Below, one piece after another: positions 8,916 through 17,414 of a DNA stretch of 64,000 nt. The position numbers were made by a program, and so were the translations under genes. Source of the DNA: JANNWF01 sp038205755 (GTDB lineage Bacteria; Pseudomonadota; Gammaproteobacteria; Xanthomonadales; Xanthomonadaceae). The stretch is from the NCBI GenBank assembly GCA_038205755.1, contig JBBRBN010000002.1:1-64000 (forward strand), written 5' to 3'. The stretch's first letter is position 1. Every line of letters starts with the position of its first letter. Under the pieces are notes generated by a model, which made no database searches, was not told the origin of the DNA, and saw nothing but the letters and a program-made list of their open reading frames with translations.

Positions 8916-9452
8916 ATGTCCGAAACCTTTCACGCCACCACCATCGTTTGCGCTCGCCGTGGCACCTCCGTGGTGATCGGTGGCGACGGCCAGGTGTCGA
9001 TGGGCAACACCGTGGTCAAGGCCAATGCGCGCAAGGTTCGGCGGCTGGCCGGCGGCAAGGTGCTGGCCGGCTTCGCCGGCGCGACCGCCGATGCCTTCAC
9101 CCTGTTCGAACTGTTCGAGGCGAAGCTGGAAAAGCACGGCCAGCTGGTGCGCGCGGCGGTCGAGCTTGCCAAGGACTGGCGTACTGATCGAAGACTCGGC
9201 CGGCTGGAGGCGCTGCTTGCCGTGGCCGATCGGGACTCCTCCCTGATCATCTCCGGCAACGGCGACGTGCTGGAACCCGAGGACGGGCTGATCGCAATTG
9301 GTTCCGGCGGGCCTTACGCCTTGGCCGCCGCCAAGGCGCTGCTCAGTGCAACTGAACTTGGTCCGCGCGAGGTCGTCGAGCGCGCGCTGAGCATCGCTGC
9401 CGATATCTGCATCTATACCAATCATCAGCGGACGTTTGAGGAGCTTGAGTGA
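8916..9452 (+). CDS. hslV: ATP-dependent protease subunit HslV
   Basis: A 178-residue proteasome-like peptidase of the HslUV complex. The sequence begins MSETFHATTIVCARRGTSVV, followed by GGDGQVSMGNTVVKANARKV. The N-terminal nucleophile is expected to be the first Thr of TTIV, so a short propeptide (MSETFHA) would have to be removed; in E. coli Thr directly follows Met. Other conserved parts are LAGFAGATADAFTLFE and GSGGPYALAAAKAL. The upstream frame opens at 8883, but ATG 8916 gives the family length. Unusually, 284 bp of repeat-bearing sequence separates it from hslU. Confidence 0.95.
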   Translation: MSETFHATTIVCARRGTSVVIGGDGQVSMGNTVVKANARKVRRLAGGKVLAGFAGATADAFTLFELFEAKLEKHGQLVRAAVELAKDWRTDRRLGRLEALLAVADRDSSLIISGNGDVLEPEDGLIAIGSGGPYALAAAKALLSATELGPREVVERALSIAADICIYTNHQRTFEELE

Positions 9453-9465
9453 AAGGGCTCAGCGG

Positions 9466-9609
9466 GAATGGCACTTACTCAAGCGAAAGCGCCAAACAGT
9501 CGTCATTCGGGCGAAGGCCGGAATCCAGCACTTCCGGCCCGCGGCATCACTTCAACAGCACTGGATCCCGGCTTTTGCCGGGATGACGAACCTTGAGTAA
9601 GTGCCATTC
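9466..9609. repeat. 144-bp inverted-repeat element between hslV and hslU
   Basis: Bounded by a perfect 18-bp inverted repeat, GAATGGCACTTACTCAAG at 9466-9483 and its complement at 9592-9609. A second inner inverted repeat (9500-9528 with 9561-9589) is of the GGCGAAGGCCGGAATCCAG type common as dispersed bacterial repeats. GGCTCAG occurs directly repeated just outside (9456-9462 and 9610-9616), possibly a target duplication. It carries no ORF of note; the rest of 9453-9736 holds further GC-rich inverted GGCTCAGG/CTGAGCCCC tracts and no gene. Confidence 0.75.
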
Positions 9610-9736
9610 GGCTCAGGGGGCAGGGCTCAGGTAAAAGTCTGCACGCTCGCCTCGCGCCGCTTTGCCAAAGCCCTGACCTCTGAGCCCCCAGGCCCCACCG
9701 CACACCGACATCCAACCGCAAGGCCATCCCCCGCAC

Positions 9737-11071
9737 ATGTCCGACATGACTCCGCGCGAAATTGTTCAAGAGCTCGACAAGTTCATCATCGGCCAGAACG
9801 ATGCCAAGCGCGCCGTGGCGATCGCGCTGCGCAACCGCTGGCGGCGCATGCAGCTCGACCCGGCGCTGCGCGATGAAGTGGTTCCGAAAAACATCCTGAT
9901 GATTGGCCCCACCGGTGTCGGCAAGACCGAAATTGCGCGGCGCCTGGCGACGCTCGCCAACGCGCCGTTCGTCAAGGTGGAGGCTACCCGATTCACTGAA
10001 GTTGGCTACGTCGGCAAGGACGTCGAACAGATCATCCGCGACCTCGCCGACGCGGCGGTCAAGATGTTCCGCGAGCAGGCCAAGGCGCGGGTGCGCAACT
10101 CCGCTGAGGAGCGCGCGGAAGAGCGCATCCTCGATGCCCTGTTGCCCAAACGGCGCGGCCCCGGCTACGCCATCGACATTGGCGGCGAAGGGCCGGACAA
10201 CGACTCGCGCGTCAAGCTGCGCAAGCAGCTGCGTGCCAACGAGCTGGATGATCGTGAGATCGAAATAGAAACCCAGCTCAACGTTGGCGTCGACATCATG
10301 GCGCCGCCTGGCATGGAAGAGATGGGCGCGCAGCTGCGCCAGATGTTTTCGCAGGTCGCCGGCCAGAAGTCACAGAAGCGCACCATGAGCATCCGCGCCG
10401 CGCGTCCGCTGATGTTGGAGGAGGAGGCCGGCAAGCTGGTCAATGAGGACGAGATCCGCAGCCGCGCCGTCGAGGCCTGCGAGCAGACCGGCATCGTCTT
10501 CATCGACGAGATCGACAAGGTGGCCAAGCGGTCCGAGGGCTACGGTGCCGACGTCAGTCGCGAGGGCGTGCAGCGCGACCTGCTGCCGCTGGTTGAGGGT
10601 TCCTCGGTAAGCACCAAATATGGCATCGTCCGCACCGACCACATCCTGTTCATCGCCTCGGGCGCGTTCCATCTGGCCAAGCCGAGCGATCTGATTCCTG
10701 AGCTGCAGGGGCGCTTTCCGATTCGGGTCGAGCTGAAAGCGCTTACCTGCGAGGATTTCCGCCGCATTCTGAGCGAGCCGCGCAACGCGCTCACCCGGCA
10801 GTACCCGGCACTGATGGCGACGGAGGGCGTCACCTTGATCTTTCGCGATGATGCAATCGACCGATTGGCCGAGATCGCCTTCGAGGTCAATGCGCGCACC
10901 GAGAACATTGGCGCCCGCCGGCTGCACACGGTGATGGAGCGATTGCTGGACAGCCTGTCCTACGAGGCGCCGGACCGCGATGGCGACACCGTCACCATCG
11001 ACGCCGGCTATGTCGAGCAGCAGCTGGGTGACCTGGTGCTGGATCAGGACCTGTCGAGGTACATCCTGTGA
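9737..11071 (+). CDS. hslU: ATP-dependent protease ATPase subunit HslU
   Basis: A 444-residue AAA+ unfoldase that feeds HslV. It begins MSDMTPREIVQELDKFIIGQ; Walker A is GPTGVGKTEIARR (about residue 56), followed by the pore-loop GYVGKDVE, the inserted I-domain (about 110-240), Walker B VFIDEIDKVAKR (about 254), sensor GAFHLAKPSDLIPELQGRFP, and the C-terminal tail DLSRYIL that docks into HslV. Length is normal. Its stop overlaps the start of the DUF971 gene as GTGA. Confidence 0.97.
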   Translation: MSDMTPREIVQELDKFIIGQNDAKRAVAIALRNRWRRMQLDPALRDEVVPKNILMIGPTGVGKTEIARRLATLANAPFVKVEATRFTEVGYVGKDVEQIIRDLADAAVKMFREQAKARVRNSAEERAEERILDALLPKRRGPGYAIDIGGEGPDNDSRVKLRKQLRANELDDREIEIETQLNVGVDIMAPPGMEEMGAQLRQMFSQVAGQKSQKRTMSIRAARPLMLEEEAGKLVNEDEIRSRAVEACEQTGIVFIDEIDKVAKRSEGYGADVSREGVQRDLLPLVEGSSVSTKYGIVRTDHILFIASGAFHLAKPSDLIPELQGRFPIRVELKALTCEDFRRILSEPRNALTRQYPALMATEGVTLIFRDDAIDRLAEIAFEVNARTENIGARRLHTVMERLLDSLSYEAPDRDGDTVTIDAGYVEQQLGDLVLDQDLSRYIL

Positions 11072-11424
11072 GCGGCGGCCCGCGTCCGACCAGCATCGTG
11101 CTGCACAAGGCGTCGCACGTGCTGGAGGTCGGATTCGACACCGGTGAGGTGTTCCGCCTGCCGGCGGAGTACCTGCGGGTGGAGTCGCCCTCCGCCGAAG
11201 TGCAGGGTCACGGCCCGAGCCAGAAGGTGCTGGTGGGCGGCAAGCAGCACGTCAACATCGCCGCCATCGAGCCAGTCGGTCAGTACGCCATCCTGCTGCG
11301 CTTCGACGACGGCCACGACACCGGCATCTTCAGCTGGCGCTATCTGCACGAGCTGGGTCGCGAGCAGGCCGAACGCTGGACTCGCTATGTTGCCGCGCTG
11401 GCGGCGGCGGGGATGACGCGGTAG
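11068..11424 (+). CDS. DUF971 (gamma-butyrobetaine hydroxylase-like N-terminal domain) protein
   Basis: A 118-residue single-domain protein with the DUF971 signature: PTSIVLHKASHVLEVGFDTG, FRLPAEYLRVESPSAE, VNIAAIEPVGQYAILLRFDDGHDTGIFSWRYLHELG. In gamma-butyrobetaine hydroxylase this fold is an N-terminal zinc-binding domain; the stand-alone bacterial version often follows hslU and its function is unknown. It starts at GTG 11068, coupled to hslU by a 4-bp overlap. The next 210 bp to 11634 hold no gene I can support. Confidence 0.9.
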   Translation: MSGGPRPTSIVLHKASHVLEVGFDTGEVFRLPAEYLRVESPSAEVQGHGPSQKVLVGGKQHVNIAAIEPVGQYAILLRFDDGHDTGIFSWRYLHELGREQAERWTRYVAALAAAGMTR

Positions 11425-11634
11425 GCGCGACACGGAGCGGCGCTAACGAGACGCGCCCGATGGGCGGCGATCAACTCGGTTCGGCAGGTCCGAGGCGCGC
11501 CCCATGCCTGACGGTTCACGACGCTCCTGATGCTTGAACGCAGGGTGCGCCCCGTTTACCCACTTCGCGACCAGCCTCAGCGCCAGGTGCCCGCTTGCGA
11601 AGTCGGTACCGCGGCAGAATCAATACGCCGCGCT

Positions 11635-12669
11635 TCATGGCTTCTGGAGCGATCGGACCAGCGCTGCTGAGGTTAGAAGCATCAGTCCGGCGACCATCAG
11701 CGTCCATGCGGCTCCGCCGACCGGAATGTTGACCGGTGCCGGAGCTGAGCACATCGAAGGCGATGTGAGAGACAAGATTTGCGATGGCCCGTTTGGCTCA
11801 AGGTCCAGGACCTCCAGTGGCCCGGAGCGGTAGGGCTGCGCAATGCGTATCGGGATGTGGTTGCTTCCAGCAACGGGTTCAGGCAAAGCGTGAAGTTGAA
11901 GCAGGCACGACTTCGATTCCCCGGCCTCCAGACTTGCGACGGACCATCCGATTGCAAACTCGAAGCAGGGGCCAGGCAGCACATTGCCGTTGCCACATCC
12001 GCCTGGAAAATTGCCGTTGACGCCAAAGGCTGGGAAGAAGTTGTCCAGGCACGTGCCGAAGGGAACCTCCGTGAGCGATGTGGGGCCGTGGTTGGTCAGT
12101 GTCACACGCATGGTTTTCGAGGATGCGGTCGGAGGGACATCGCAGGCCTCGCGAACTGAAAACTCCAGGTGAGTGAGAGAGCCGGCAACCCAAGTTGCTT
12201 GGTTTCCCGACGGTCCTGGATCGTTCGCCGGCGTGACGATGTTGAAGACCAGCTGCAGATCGCTCACCGCGCTGGGGCCGCGATTGATTGGGTACTCGCA
12301 GCGGACCTCTTCCCCCGGATTGAGGTTGAGTACATCGAATTCCCACGCGGGGATCGTAAAGAATCCCGAAATCGGTACCCGGAGAAAACGCATCTGGCTG
12401 CAGCGGGGATTGGCCAGGGCGCCAAACGTCCAAACCGGGGGGGTCGGCAGCACTGGGGCAAATGCCCGAAACGTCGCAAGTGGAACCGCAGTCGCCCCGA
12501 CGTTGCTCACCGTCGCCGAGAACTCGACGACTTCCCCGAGCCCCACGAAGACCGGCGTTCGTGGAAAGACGGTCTGCTCAATAGCGATGTCGCCACCTTG
12601 AGCGTCAGCCATAGTCGCCAGGCTTGCCAGAATTAGGACGATCCACCATCGGCCCAATCCGGCATTCAC
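11635..12669 (-). CDS. Secreted protein with IPTL-like C-terminal sorting signal
   Basis: About 344 residues: an N-terminal signal sequence (WWIVLILASLATMADAQGG), a body of beta-strand-rich, DUF11-like segments (VVEFSATVSNVGATAVPL; MRVTLTNHGPTSLTEVPF) with paired cysteines, and a C-terminus of IPVGGAAWTLMVAGLMLL followed by a basic end, resembling the IPTL-CTERM sorting signal. It is probably exported and anchored or processed. The first in-frame ATG (12846) lies inside potI, so GTG 12669, just before the signal sequence, is preferred. It lies downstream of potI on the same strand; a dispersed repeat covers the junction. The specific function is unknown. Confidence 0.6.
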   Translation of the reverse strand: MNAGLGRWWIVLILASLATMADAQGGDIAIEQTVFPRTPVFVGLGEVVEFSATVSNVGATAVPLATFRAFAPVLPTPPVWTFGALANPRCSQMRFLRVPISGFFTIPAWEFDVLNLNPGEEVRCEYPINRGPSAVSDLQLVFNIVTPANDPGPSGNQATWVAGSLTHLEFSVREACDVPPTASSKTMRVTLTNHGPTSLTEVPFGTCLDNFFPAFGVNGNFPGGCGNGNVLPGPCFEFAIGWSVASLEAGESKSCLLQLHALPEPVAGSNHIPIRIAQPYRSGPLEVLDLEPNGPSQILSLTSPSMCSAPAPVNIPVGGAAWTLMVAGLMLLTSAALVRSLQKP

Positions 12670-12712
12670 GGGCTGACCAGCAAGCCCAGGCTTCGCCGGC
12701 AGTCGCGCCCCG

Positions 12713-12781
12713 GCCGTTGCGCTTGCATACGCAACGGCGTTCGCAGGCTCGCCGCTGCGCGGCTCGAAAGCCCTGCTCACC
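12713..12781 (-). repeat. 47-bp dispersed repeat overlapping the potI stop, with hairpin
   Basis: On the minus strand this begins GGTGAGCAGGGCTTTCGAG, whose TGA is the potI stop, and continues to GCGAACGCCG. The same 47 bp, one mismatch apart, begin at the puuB stop (24331-24377). It is followed by a perfect 8-bp hairpin, CCGTTGCG and CGCAACGG (12713-12736). The placement directly over stop codons suggests a transcript-end or 3'-stabilising element. Confidence 0.7.
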
Positions 12782-13619
12782 CCTTCCGCGCCGCCATCTG
12801 CATATCCAGCTTGCGGCGTTTCTCCTCCCGGGCCATCAGCCACCAACTGATCAGGGCGGCGACCATCACCGCTGTGATCATCAGCGTGGCGAGGGCGTTG
12901 ATCTTCGGACTGACGCCCAGCCGAACCGAGGAGAACACCTTGATCGGCAGGGTGGTCGAGGCCGGGCCGGAGACGAAGCTGGCGATTACCAGGTCATCCA
13001 GCGAAAGGGTGAAGGCAAGCAGCCAGGCGGCGACCAGTGCGGGGGCGATCATCGGCAGGGTGATAAGGAAAAACACCTTGACCCGGTTGGCGCCAAGGTC
13101 CATTGCGGCTTCTTCAATGCTCTTGTCGACCTCACTCAGCCGCGACGACACCACCACGGTGACGAAGGCGACGCTGAAGGTGACGTGGGCGATCCAGATG
13201 GTCAGCATGCCGCGACTGCCGAAGACACCGAACCAGTCCGACAGGGTCACGAACAGCAGCAGCAGCGACAGGCCGGTGATCACCTCGGGCATCACCAGCG
13301 GCGCGGTGATCAGACCGGCGAACAGGGTCTTGCCGGGAAAGCGCTTGAAGCGGGTCAGCATCACCGACGCCATGGTGCCGATCACCACCGACGCGGTCGC
13401 CGCATAGAGCGCGATCCGGATACTGACCCAGGCGGCGTCCATCATCTGCTTGTCGCGGAACAACTCGCCGTACCACTTGAGGGAGAAGCCCGACCAGACC
13501 GTGACCAGGCGTGACTCGTTGAACGAGTAAATCATCAGGCTCAGGATCGGCGCATACAGGAAGAAAAAGCCCAGCATCAGCCAGAGTGAGGACAGCGAAG
13601 GCGTGGCGGGTCGCTTCAT
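12777..13619 (-). CDS. potI: Putrescine ABC transporter permease PotI
   Basis: A 280-residue inner-membrane permease with about six helices. It has the binding-protein-dependent transport signature (EEAAMDLGANRVKVFFLITLP region), where the EAA loop contacts the ATPase. It resembles PotI/PotC of polyamine importers: SLKWYGELFRD, LDDLVIASFVSGPASTTLP. The start overlaps the potH stop by 4 bp, and the order potF-G-H-I on this strand is the canonical putrescine uptake operon. The stop lies in a dispersed 47-bp repeat. Confidence 0.93.
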   Translation of the reverse strand: MKRPATPSLSSLWLMLGFFFLYAPILSLMIYSFNESRLVTVWSGFSLKWYGELFRDKQMMDAAWVSIRIALYAATASVVIGTMASVMLTRFKRFPGKTLFAGLITAPLVMPEVITGLSLLLLFVTLSDWFGVFGSRGMLTIWIAHVTFSVAFVTVVVSSRLSEVDKSIEEAAMDLGANRVKVFFLITLPMIAPALVAAWLLAFTLSLDDLVIASFVSGPASTTLPIKVFSSVRLGVSPKINALATLMITAVMVAALISWWLMAREEKRRKLDMQMAARKG

Positions 13620-14533
13620 GGCAGCTTCGACTCCATTTCGCGCGCCTGGTAGTGATGGAAAAGAGTGATCGGCACCACCAGCATCACCAGCATGACGATC
13701 GCCACCGCCGATGCCACAGGCCAGTCGCGGTTATTGAAGAACTCCTGCCACAGGACGCGACCGATCATCAGCGTGTCAGGTGCGCCGAGCAGTTCGGGGA
13801 TGACGAACTCACCGACCACCGGGATCATCACCAGCATCGAGCCGGCGATGATGCCGGCCTTCGACAGCGGAATGGTGATCTGCATGAAGGCTTGCCAGGG
13901 TTTGGCGCCGAGGTCGAATGCGGCTTCCAGCAGCCGCTGGTCGTGTTTGACCAGATTGGCATACAGCGGCAGCACCATGAACGGCAGATAGGCGTAAACG
14001 ATGCCGATGTAGACCGCTATGTCGGTGTGCAGGATGTGCAGCGGTTCATCGATGATGCCAATCCACATCAGAAAATTGTTGAGCAGGCCGTTGTTTTTGA
14101 GGATGCCGATCCAGGCGTAGACGCGGATCAGGAACGAAGTCCACGACGGCAGCACCACCAGCATGATCAGCACATTGCGCACCGATGGATCGCTGCGGGC
14201 AATGGCATAGGCGATCGGATAGCCGACCAGCAGGCAGAGCAGGGTCGAGATCGCAGCGATCTTCAGCGAGCTGAGATAGGTGTTGATGTACAGGCTGTCG
14301 CGCAGCAGGTACAGGTAGTTGTCGAGATTGAGCACGATCTGCAGCAGGTTGTCGCTGAGCTGCAGCAGGTCGGTGTAGGGCGGAATCGCGATCTGGCTCT
14401 TGGCAAAGCTGATCTTCAGCACGATGGCAAATGGCGCCGCGAAGAACAGCAGCATCCAGAGATAGGGCGGCACGATCACCAGCCAGCGACCGCCCGGCAG
14501 CAGCCTTTTCAGACGCGGCGCCAGCGCGCTCAT
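13616..14533 (-). CDS. potH: Putrescine ABC transporter permease PotH
   Basis: A 305-residue inner-membrane permease, partner of PotI. It has an N-terminal helix (LVIVPPYLWMLLFFAAPFAI), a periplasmic loop, then five helices including YPIAYAIARSDPSVRNVLIM and the EAA loop EAAFDLGAKPWQAFMQITIP. The segment PVVGEFVIPELLGAPDTLMIG is typical of PotH/PotB. It overlaps potG and potI by 4 bp each, indicating coupled translation. Confidence 0.94.
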   Translation of the reverse strand: MSALAPRLKRLLPGGRWLVIVPPYLWMLLFFAAPFAIVLKISFAKSQIAIPPYTDLLQLSDNLLQIVLNLDNYLYLLRDSLYINTYLSSLKIAAISTLLCLLVGYPIAYAIARSDPSVRNVLIMLVVLPSWTSFLIRVYAWIGILKNNGLLNNFLMWIGIIDEPLHILHTDIAVYIGIVYAYLPFMVLPLYANLVKHDQRLLEAAFDLGAKPWQAFMQITIPLSKAGIIAGSMLVMIPVVGEFVIPELLGAPDTLMIGRVLWQEFFNNRDWPVASAVAIVMLVMLVVPITLFHHYQAREMESKLP

Positions 14534-15684
14534 GAGGTCAGTACCACGCCGGAGTTCTCGCTCCAGCTGAGCCAGATGGTGTCGTTCCAGGTGAAATTCT
14601 CGGACGCCCAGCGCAGGCTGTTGAGATAGTTGGCCATCAGCATCAGGCCGCTGGGCAGGCGCACGTGGTAGACCGAATGGCTGCCGAAGTAGGCGATGTC
14701 CTGGATGACCCCTTGCGCCTTGTTGTACTGGCCCTCGGGCTCGTCCTTGGAGATGGCGACCTTCTCCGGGCGCAGGGCGAAGCCGACCGCCTGTCCTTCG
14801 AAACCGCTGACGCCGTGGCCGAGATACACGCCATGCGGAATCTGCGGACTCTCGATCACGACGTAGTCCTTCTCGTCCTCCTTGATCGTGCCCTCGATCA
14901 TGTTGACCGAGCCGATGAAGCTGGCGGTGAAGCGGCAGTTGGGCTGCTCGTAGATCTCGTCGGGCGGCCCGATCTGGCGAATCCGCCCGGCGTCCATGAT
15001 GGCGATGCGATTGGCCATCGTCATCGCCTCCTCCTGGTCGTGGGTGACCATCACGCAGGTGACCCCGAGGCGCTCGATGATGTTGACCAGCTCGAGCTGC
15101 ATGTGGGAGCGCAGCTTCTTGTCCAGCGCACCCATCGGCTCGTCGAGCAGCAGGATCTTTGGACCCTTGGCCAGCGAGCGCGCCAGCGCCACGCGCTGCT
15201 GCTGGCCGCCGGAGAGCTGGTGCGGTTTGCGCGTGCCGAACGACTCCATCCGCACCAGCGCCAGCATCTCGGTGACGCGCTGGACGATCTCGTTCTTCGG
15301 CTTGCCTTCGCGACGCAGTCCAAACGCCACGTTTTCGAACACGCTCATGTGCGGAAACAGCGCGTAGCTCTGGAACATCATGTTGAGCTGCCGCCGATAG
15401 GGCGGGATGTCAACGATGTCGACGCCCTCAAGCGTGATCTTGCCGGCGGTCGGTTTCTCGAAGCCGGCCAGCATGCGTAGCAGGGTGGACTTGCCGCAGC
15501 CCGAGCCGCCGAGCAAGGCGAAGATTTCGCCGCGCTTGATGGTCAGATCGACGTCGTCAACCGCGACGAAGCCATCGAACTCCTTTCTGATCGATGAAAT
15601 GGTCAGGTAGGTGGCGTCGCTGGCGCTAGGCGGTCTGGCTGGCTGTGGGTTGGCTGCGCTGGCGAGCGCTTCAGATGTGGACAT
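14530..15684 (-). CDS. potG: Putrescine ABC transporter ATP-binding protein PotG
   Basis: A 384-residue ABC ATPase. Walker A is LLGGSGCGKSTLLRMLAGFE, Q-loop MMFQSYALFPHMSVFENV, signature LSGGQQQRVALARSLAKGP, Walker B ILLLDEPMGALDKKLR and H-loop MVTHDQEEAMT. The C-terminal 130 residues form a TOBE/MOP domain (FALRPEKVAIS), as in PotA/PotG. The N-terminal 25 residues are Ala/Pro-rich. The gene is separated from potF by 511 bp containing a strong hairpin, so it may be expressed at a different level from the binding protein. Confidence 0.94.
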   Translation of the reverse strand: MSTSEALASAANPQPARPPSASDATYLTISSIRKEFDGFVAVDDVDLTIKRGEIFALLGGSGCGKSTLLRMLAGFEKPTAGKITLEGVDIVDIPPYRRQLNMMFQSYALFPHMSVFENVAFGLRREGKPKNEIVQRVTEMLALVRMESFGTRKPHQLSGGQQQRVALARSLAKGPKILLLDEPMGALDKKLRSHMQLELVNIIERLGVTCVMVTHDQEEAMTMANRIAIMDAGRIRQIGPPDEIYEQPNCRFTASFIGSVNMIEGTIKEDEKDYVVIESPQIPHGVYLGHGVSGFEGQAVGFALRPEKVAISKDEPEGQYNKAQGVIQDIAYFGSHSVYHVRLPSGLMLMANYLNSLRWASENFTWNDTIWLSWSENSGVVLTS

Positions 15685-16149
15685 GGGGGGCTCTGCGTTG
15701 GCGATGGAGTGATCTCGAGTTGGAGACGGTCGATAAAAGGTGCTTCCGAGTGTCGGGTTGCGCCGTCTTTGCTACTGCGGCGAAGGCCGGAATCGAGCGG
15801 CTGCTAGTCTCGCCTGACGAAAAGTGACTCGGCCGCCGCTGACCGAGCGGTGCGAAGGCGGGTGCGAAGCACCGAAGCCGACGAAACGTCGTGGGATCAC
15901 ATTTTCTGGCGAGAGAAGCCTGACGGCCGTGCACTCCTGCGTTCGCAGGTGTGACCGAAACGCATGGCGGCACGCCGTCCCGGCACGCCCGAGTCCTCGC
16001 GAAATCGCCTAGAGGACCGGAAACAGTCTTGCAGCCTGCAGGACCCGTTTGCAGGGCCACCGCGGTCGTCGGCCACCGCCCGAGCCGACCCCAATCGGTC
16101 GCTATCGTCTCACCACAGCACGCCCCGTAATCCACCATCCCCCCCTTGC
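15685..16149. other. Long gene-free spacer between potG and potF
   Basis: No convincing gene on either strand. It holds fragments of dispersed repeats: GCGGCGAAGGCCGGAATCGAG near 15778 and an imperfect hairpin GCACTCCTGCGTTCGCAGGTG near 15931. Short frames here lack recognisable protein features. It may contain a secondary promoter for potGHI, but none can be defined from sequence alone. Confidence 0.55.
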
Positions 16150-16150
16150 A

Positions 16151-16190
16151 TGCAGGAAGGGGCCGGGCTCCCCAGCCCGCCCCTCCTGCA
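16151..16190 (-). terminator. Hairpin downstream of potF
   Basis: TGCAGGAGGGGCGGGCT and AGCCCGGCCCCTTCCTGCA (minus strand) pair through a GGGG loop with two single-base bulges, starting 6 bp after the potF stop. No T-run follows, so it is either a weak or Rho-linked terminator or an RNA-stabilising hairpin that lets the binding protein be made in excess over the permease, as is common in ABC importer operons. Confidence 0.55.
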
Positions 16191-16195
16191 GGCGA

Positions 16196-17335
16196 CTATT
16201 GCCCCGACTTCAACGTCGTCCAAAGCCGCGTATACATGCGATCCACATCTGGCGGCAGCACTGCCAAGGAGAACAGCTTCGCGCGGGTGGCGTCGTCCGG
16301 GTAGATGGTCGGATCGCCGGTGATCTCCGGGTTCATCAATGGCTTGGAGGCGGCGTTGCCGTTGGCGTAGGCCACGTAGTTGGAGATGTCAGCGATGATC
16401 TCCGGGCGCATCACGAAATTGATGAACGCGTGGGCGTTATCCGAGCGCTTGCTGCTGGCCGGGATGGCCAGCATGTCAAACCAGATCGCGGCGCCTTGGG
16501 TGGGAATCGAGTATTCGATCTCGACGCCCTTGCCGGCCTCCTCGGCACGCGTGGCCGCCTGCAGGATATCGCCCGACCAGCCGACCGCAACACAGATGTC
16601 GCCGTTGGCAAGATCGTTGATGTACTGGGACGAATGGAAGGTGCGCACGTGCGGACGCACCGCCTGCAGGGTGGCCAGCGCCTTGTTGATCACCGCCTCG
16701 TCAAAGCTGTTGGGGTCTTCGCCAAGGTAGTTCAGGACCGTTGGCACCATCTCGGAGGCGGCATCCAGGAAGCTGACGCCGCAGCTTGCCAGCTTGCTCA
16801 TGTTCTCTGGCGTAAACACCAGCTCCCAGCTGTCAACCGGCGCATCGTCGCCGAGCGCGGCCTTCACCTTCTCGACGTTATAGCCAATGCCGGTTGTGCC
16901 CCACAGGTACGGCACGCTGTAGGCATTGTCTGGATCAAGTCGGGCAATCAAACTCATCAGCTCCGGGTCGAGGTTGCCGTGGTTGCTGAGCTTGCTGCGA
17001 TCCAGCCGCGAAAATGCGCCGGCCTGGATTTGGCGGCCAAGAAAGTTCAGCGTCGGGACCACGATGTCGTAACCGGCATCGCCCGACAGCAGCTTGGCCT
17101 CAAGCAGCTCATTGCTGTCGAACACGTCATAGATCACCTTGATGCCGGTTTCGGCGCTGAACTTGGTGATGGTGTCCTCGGCGATGTAGTCCGACCAGTT
17201 GTAGATGTTGAGAACTTTCTCCTCCGCCTTCGGCGCAGCCGGCGCGCTGGTGGCGGTTTCGGCGGGAGCGGGCGATTGGCCGCAAGCGGTCAGCAGCGTG
17301 GCGGCGAGTGCAAGAGCCAGGGCGTTACGCGTCAT
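16196..17335 (-). CDS. potF: Putrescine-binding protein PotF
   Basis: A 379-residue periplasmic-binding protein with a lipobox-like start (LALAATLLTACGQ), so probably a lipoprotein. The mature part begins KVLNIYNWSDYIAEDTITKF, the PotD/PotF signature. VVPTLNFLGRQIQAGAFSRL, NAYSVPYLWGTTGIGYNV and VAVGWSGDILQA belong to the ligand-binding lobes. It delivers putrescine (and perhaps spermidine) to PotGHI. It lies 79 bp downstream of spuC, tying import to catabolism. Confidence 0.94.
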   Translation of the reverse strand: MTRNALALALAATLLTACGQSPAPAETATSAPAAPKAEEKVLNIYNWSDYIAEDTITKFSAETGIKVIYDVFDSNELLEAKLLSGDAGYDIVVPTLNFLGRQIQAGAFSRLDRSKLSNHGNLDPELMSLIARLDPDNAYSVPYLWGTTGIGYNVEKVKAALGDDAPVDSWELVFTPENMSKLASCGVSFLDAASEMVPTVLNYLGEDPNSFDEAVINKALATLQAVRPHVRTFHSSQYINDLANGDICVAVGWSGDILQAATRAEEAGKGVEIEYSIPTQGAAIWFDMLAIPASSKRSDNAHAFINFVMRPEIIADISNYVAYANGNAASKPLMNPEITGDPTIYPDDATRAKLFSLAVLPPDVDRMYTRLWTTLKSGQ

Positions 17336-17414
17336 CGGAGGTCTCCGTCAGTGGTCGTTGCGGCGAGAATGACATTCATTGGGCATGGCTTCCAGCGCCT
17401 GCCCGCACCGGCGC

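Noticed and set aside
15685..16190. Overlapping plus- and minus-strand frames in the potG-potF spacer as genes
   Set aside because: Compositions are Arg/Pro/Ser-rich with no conserved motif, and they cover dispersed repeats and the potF-distal hairpin.
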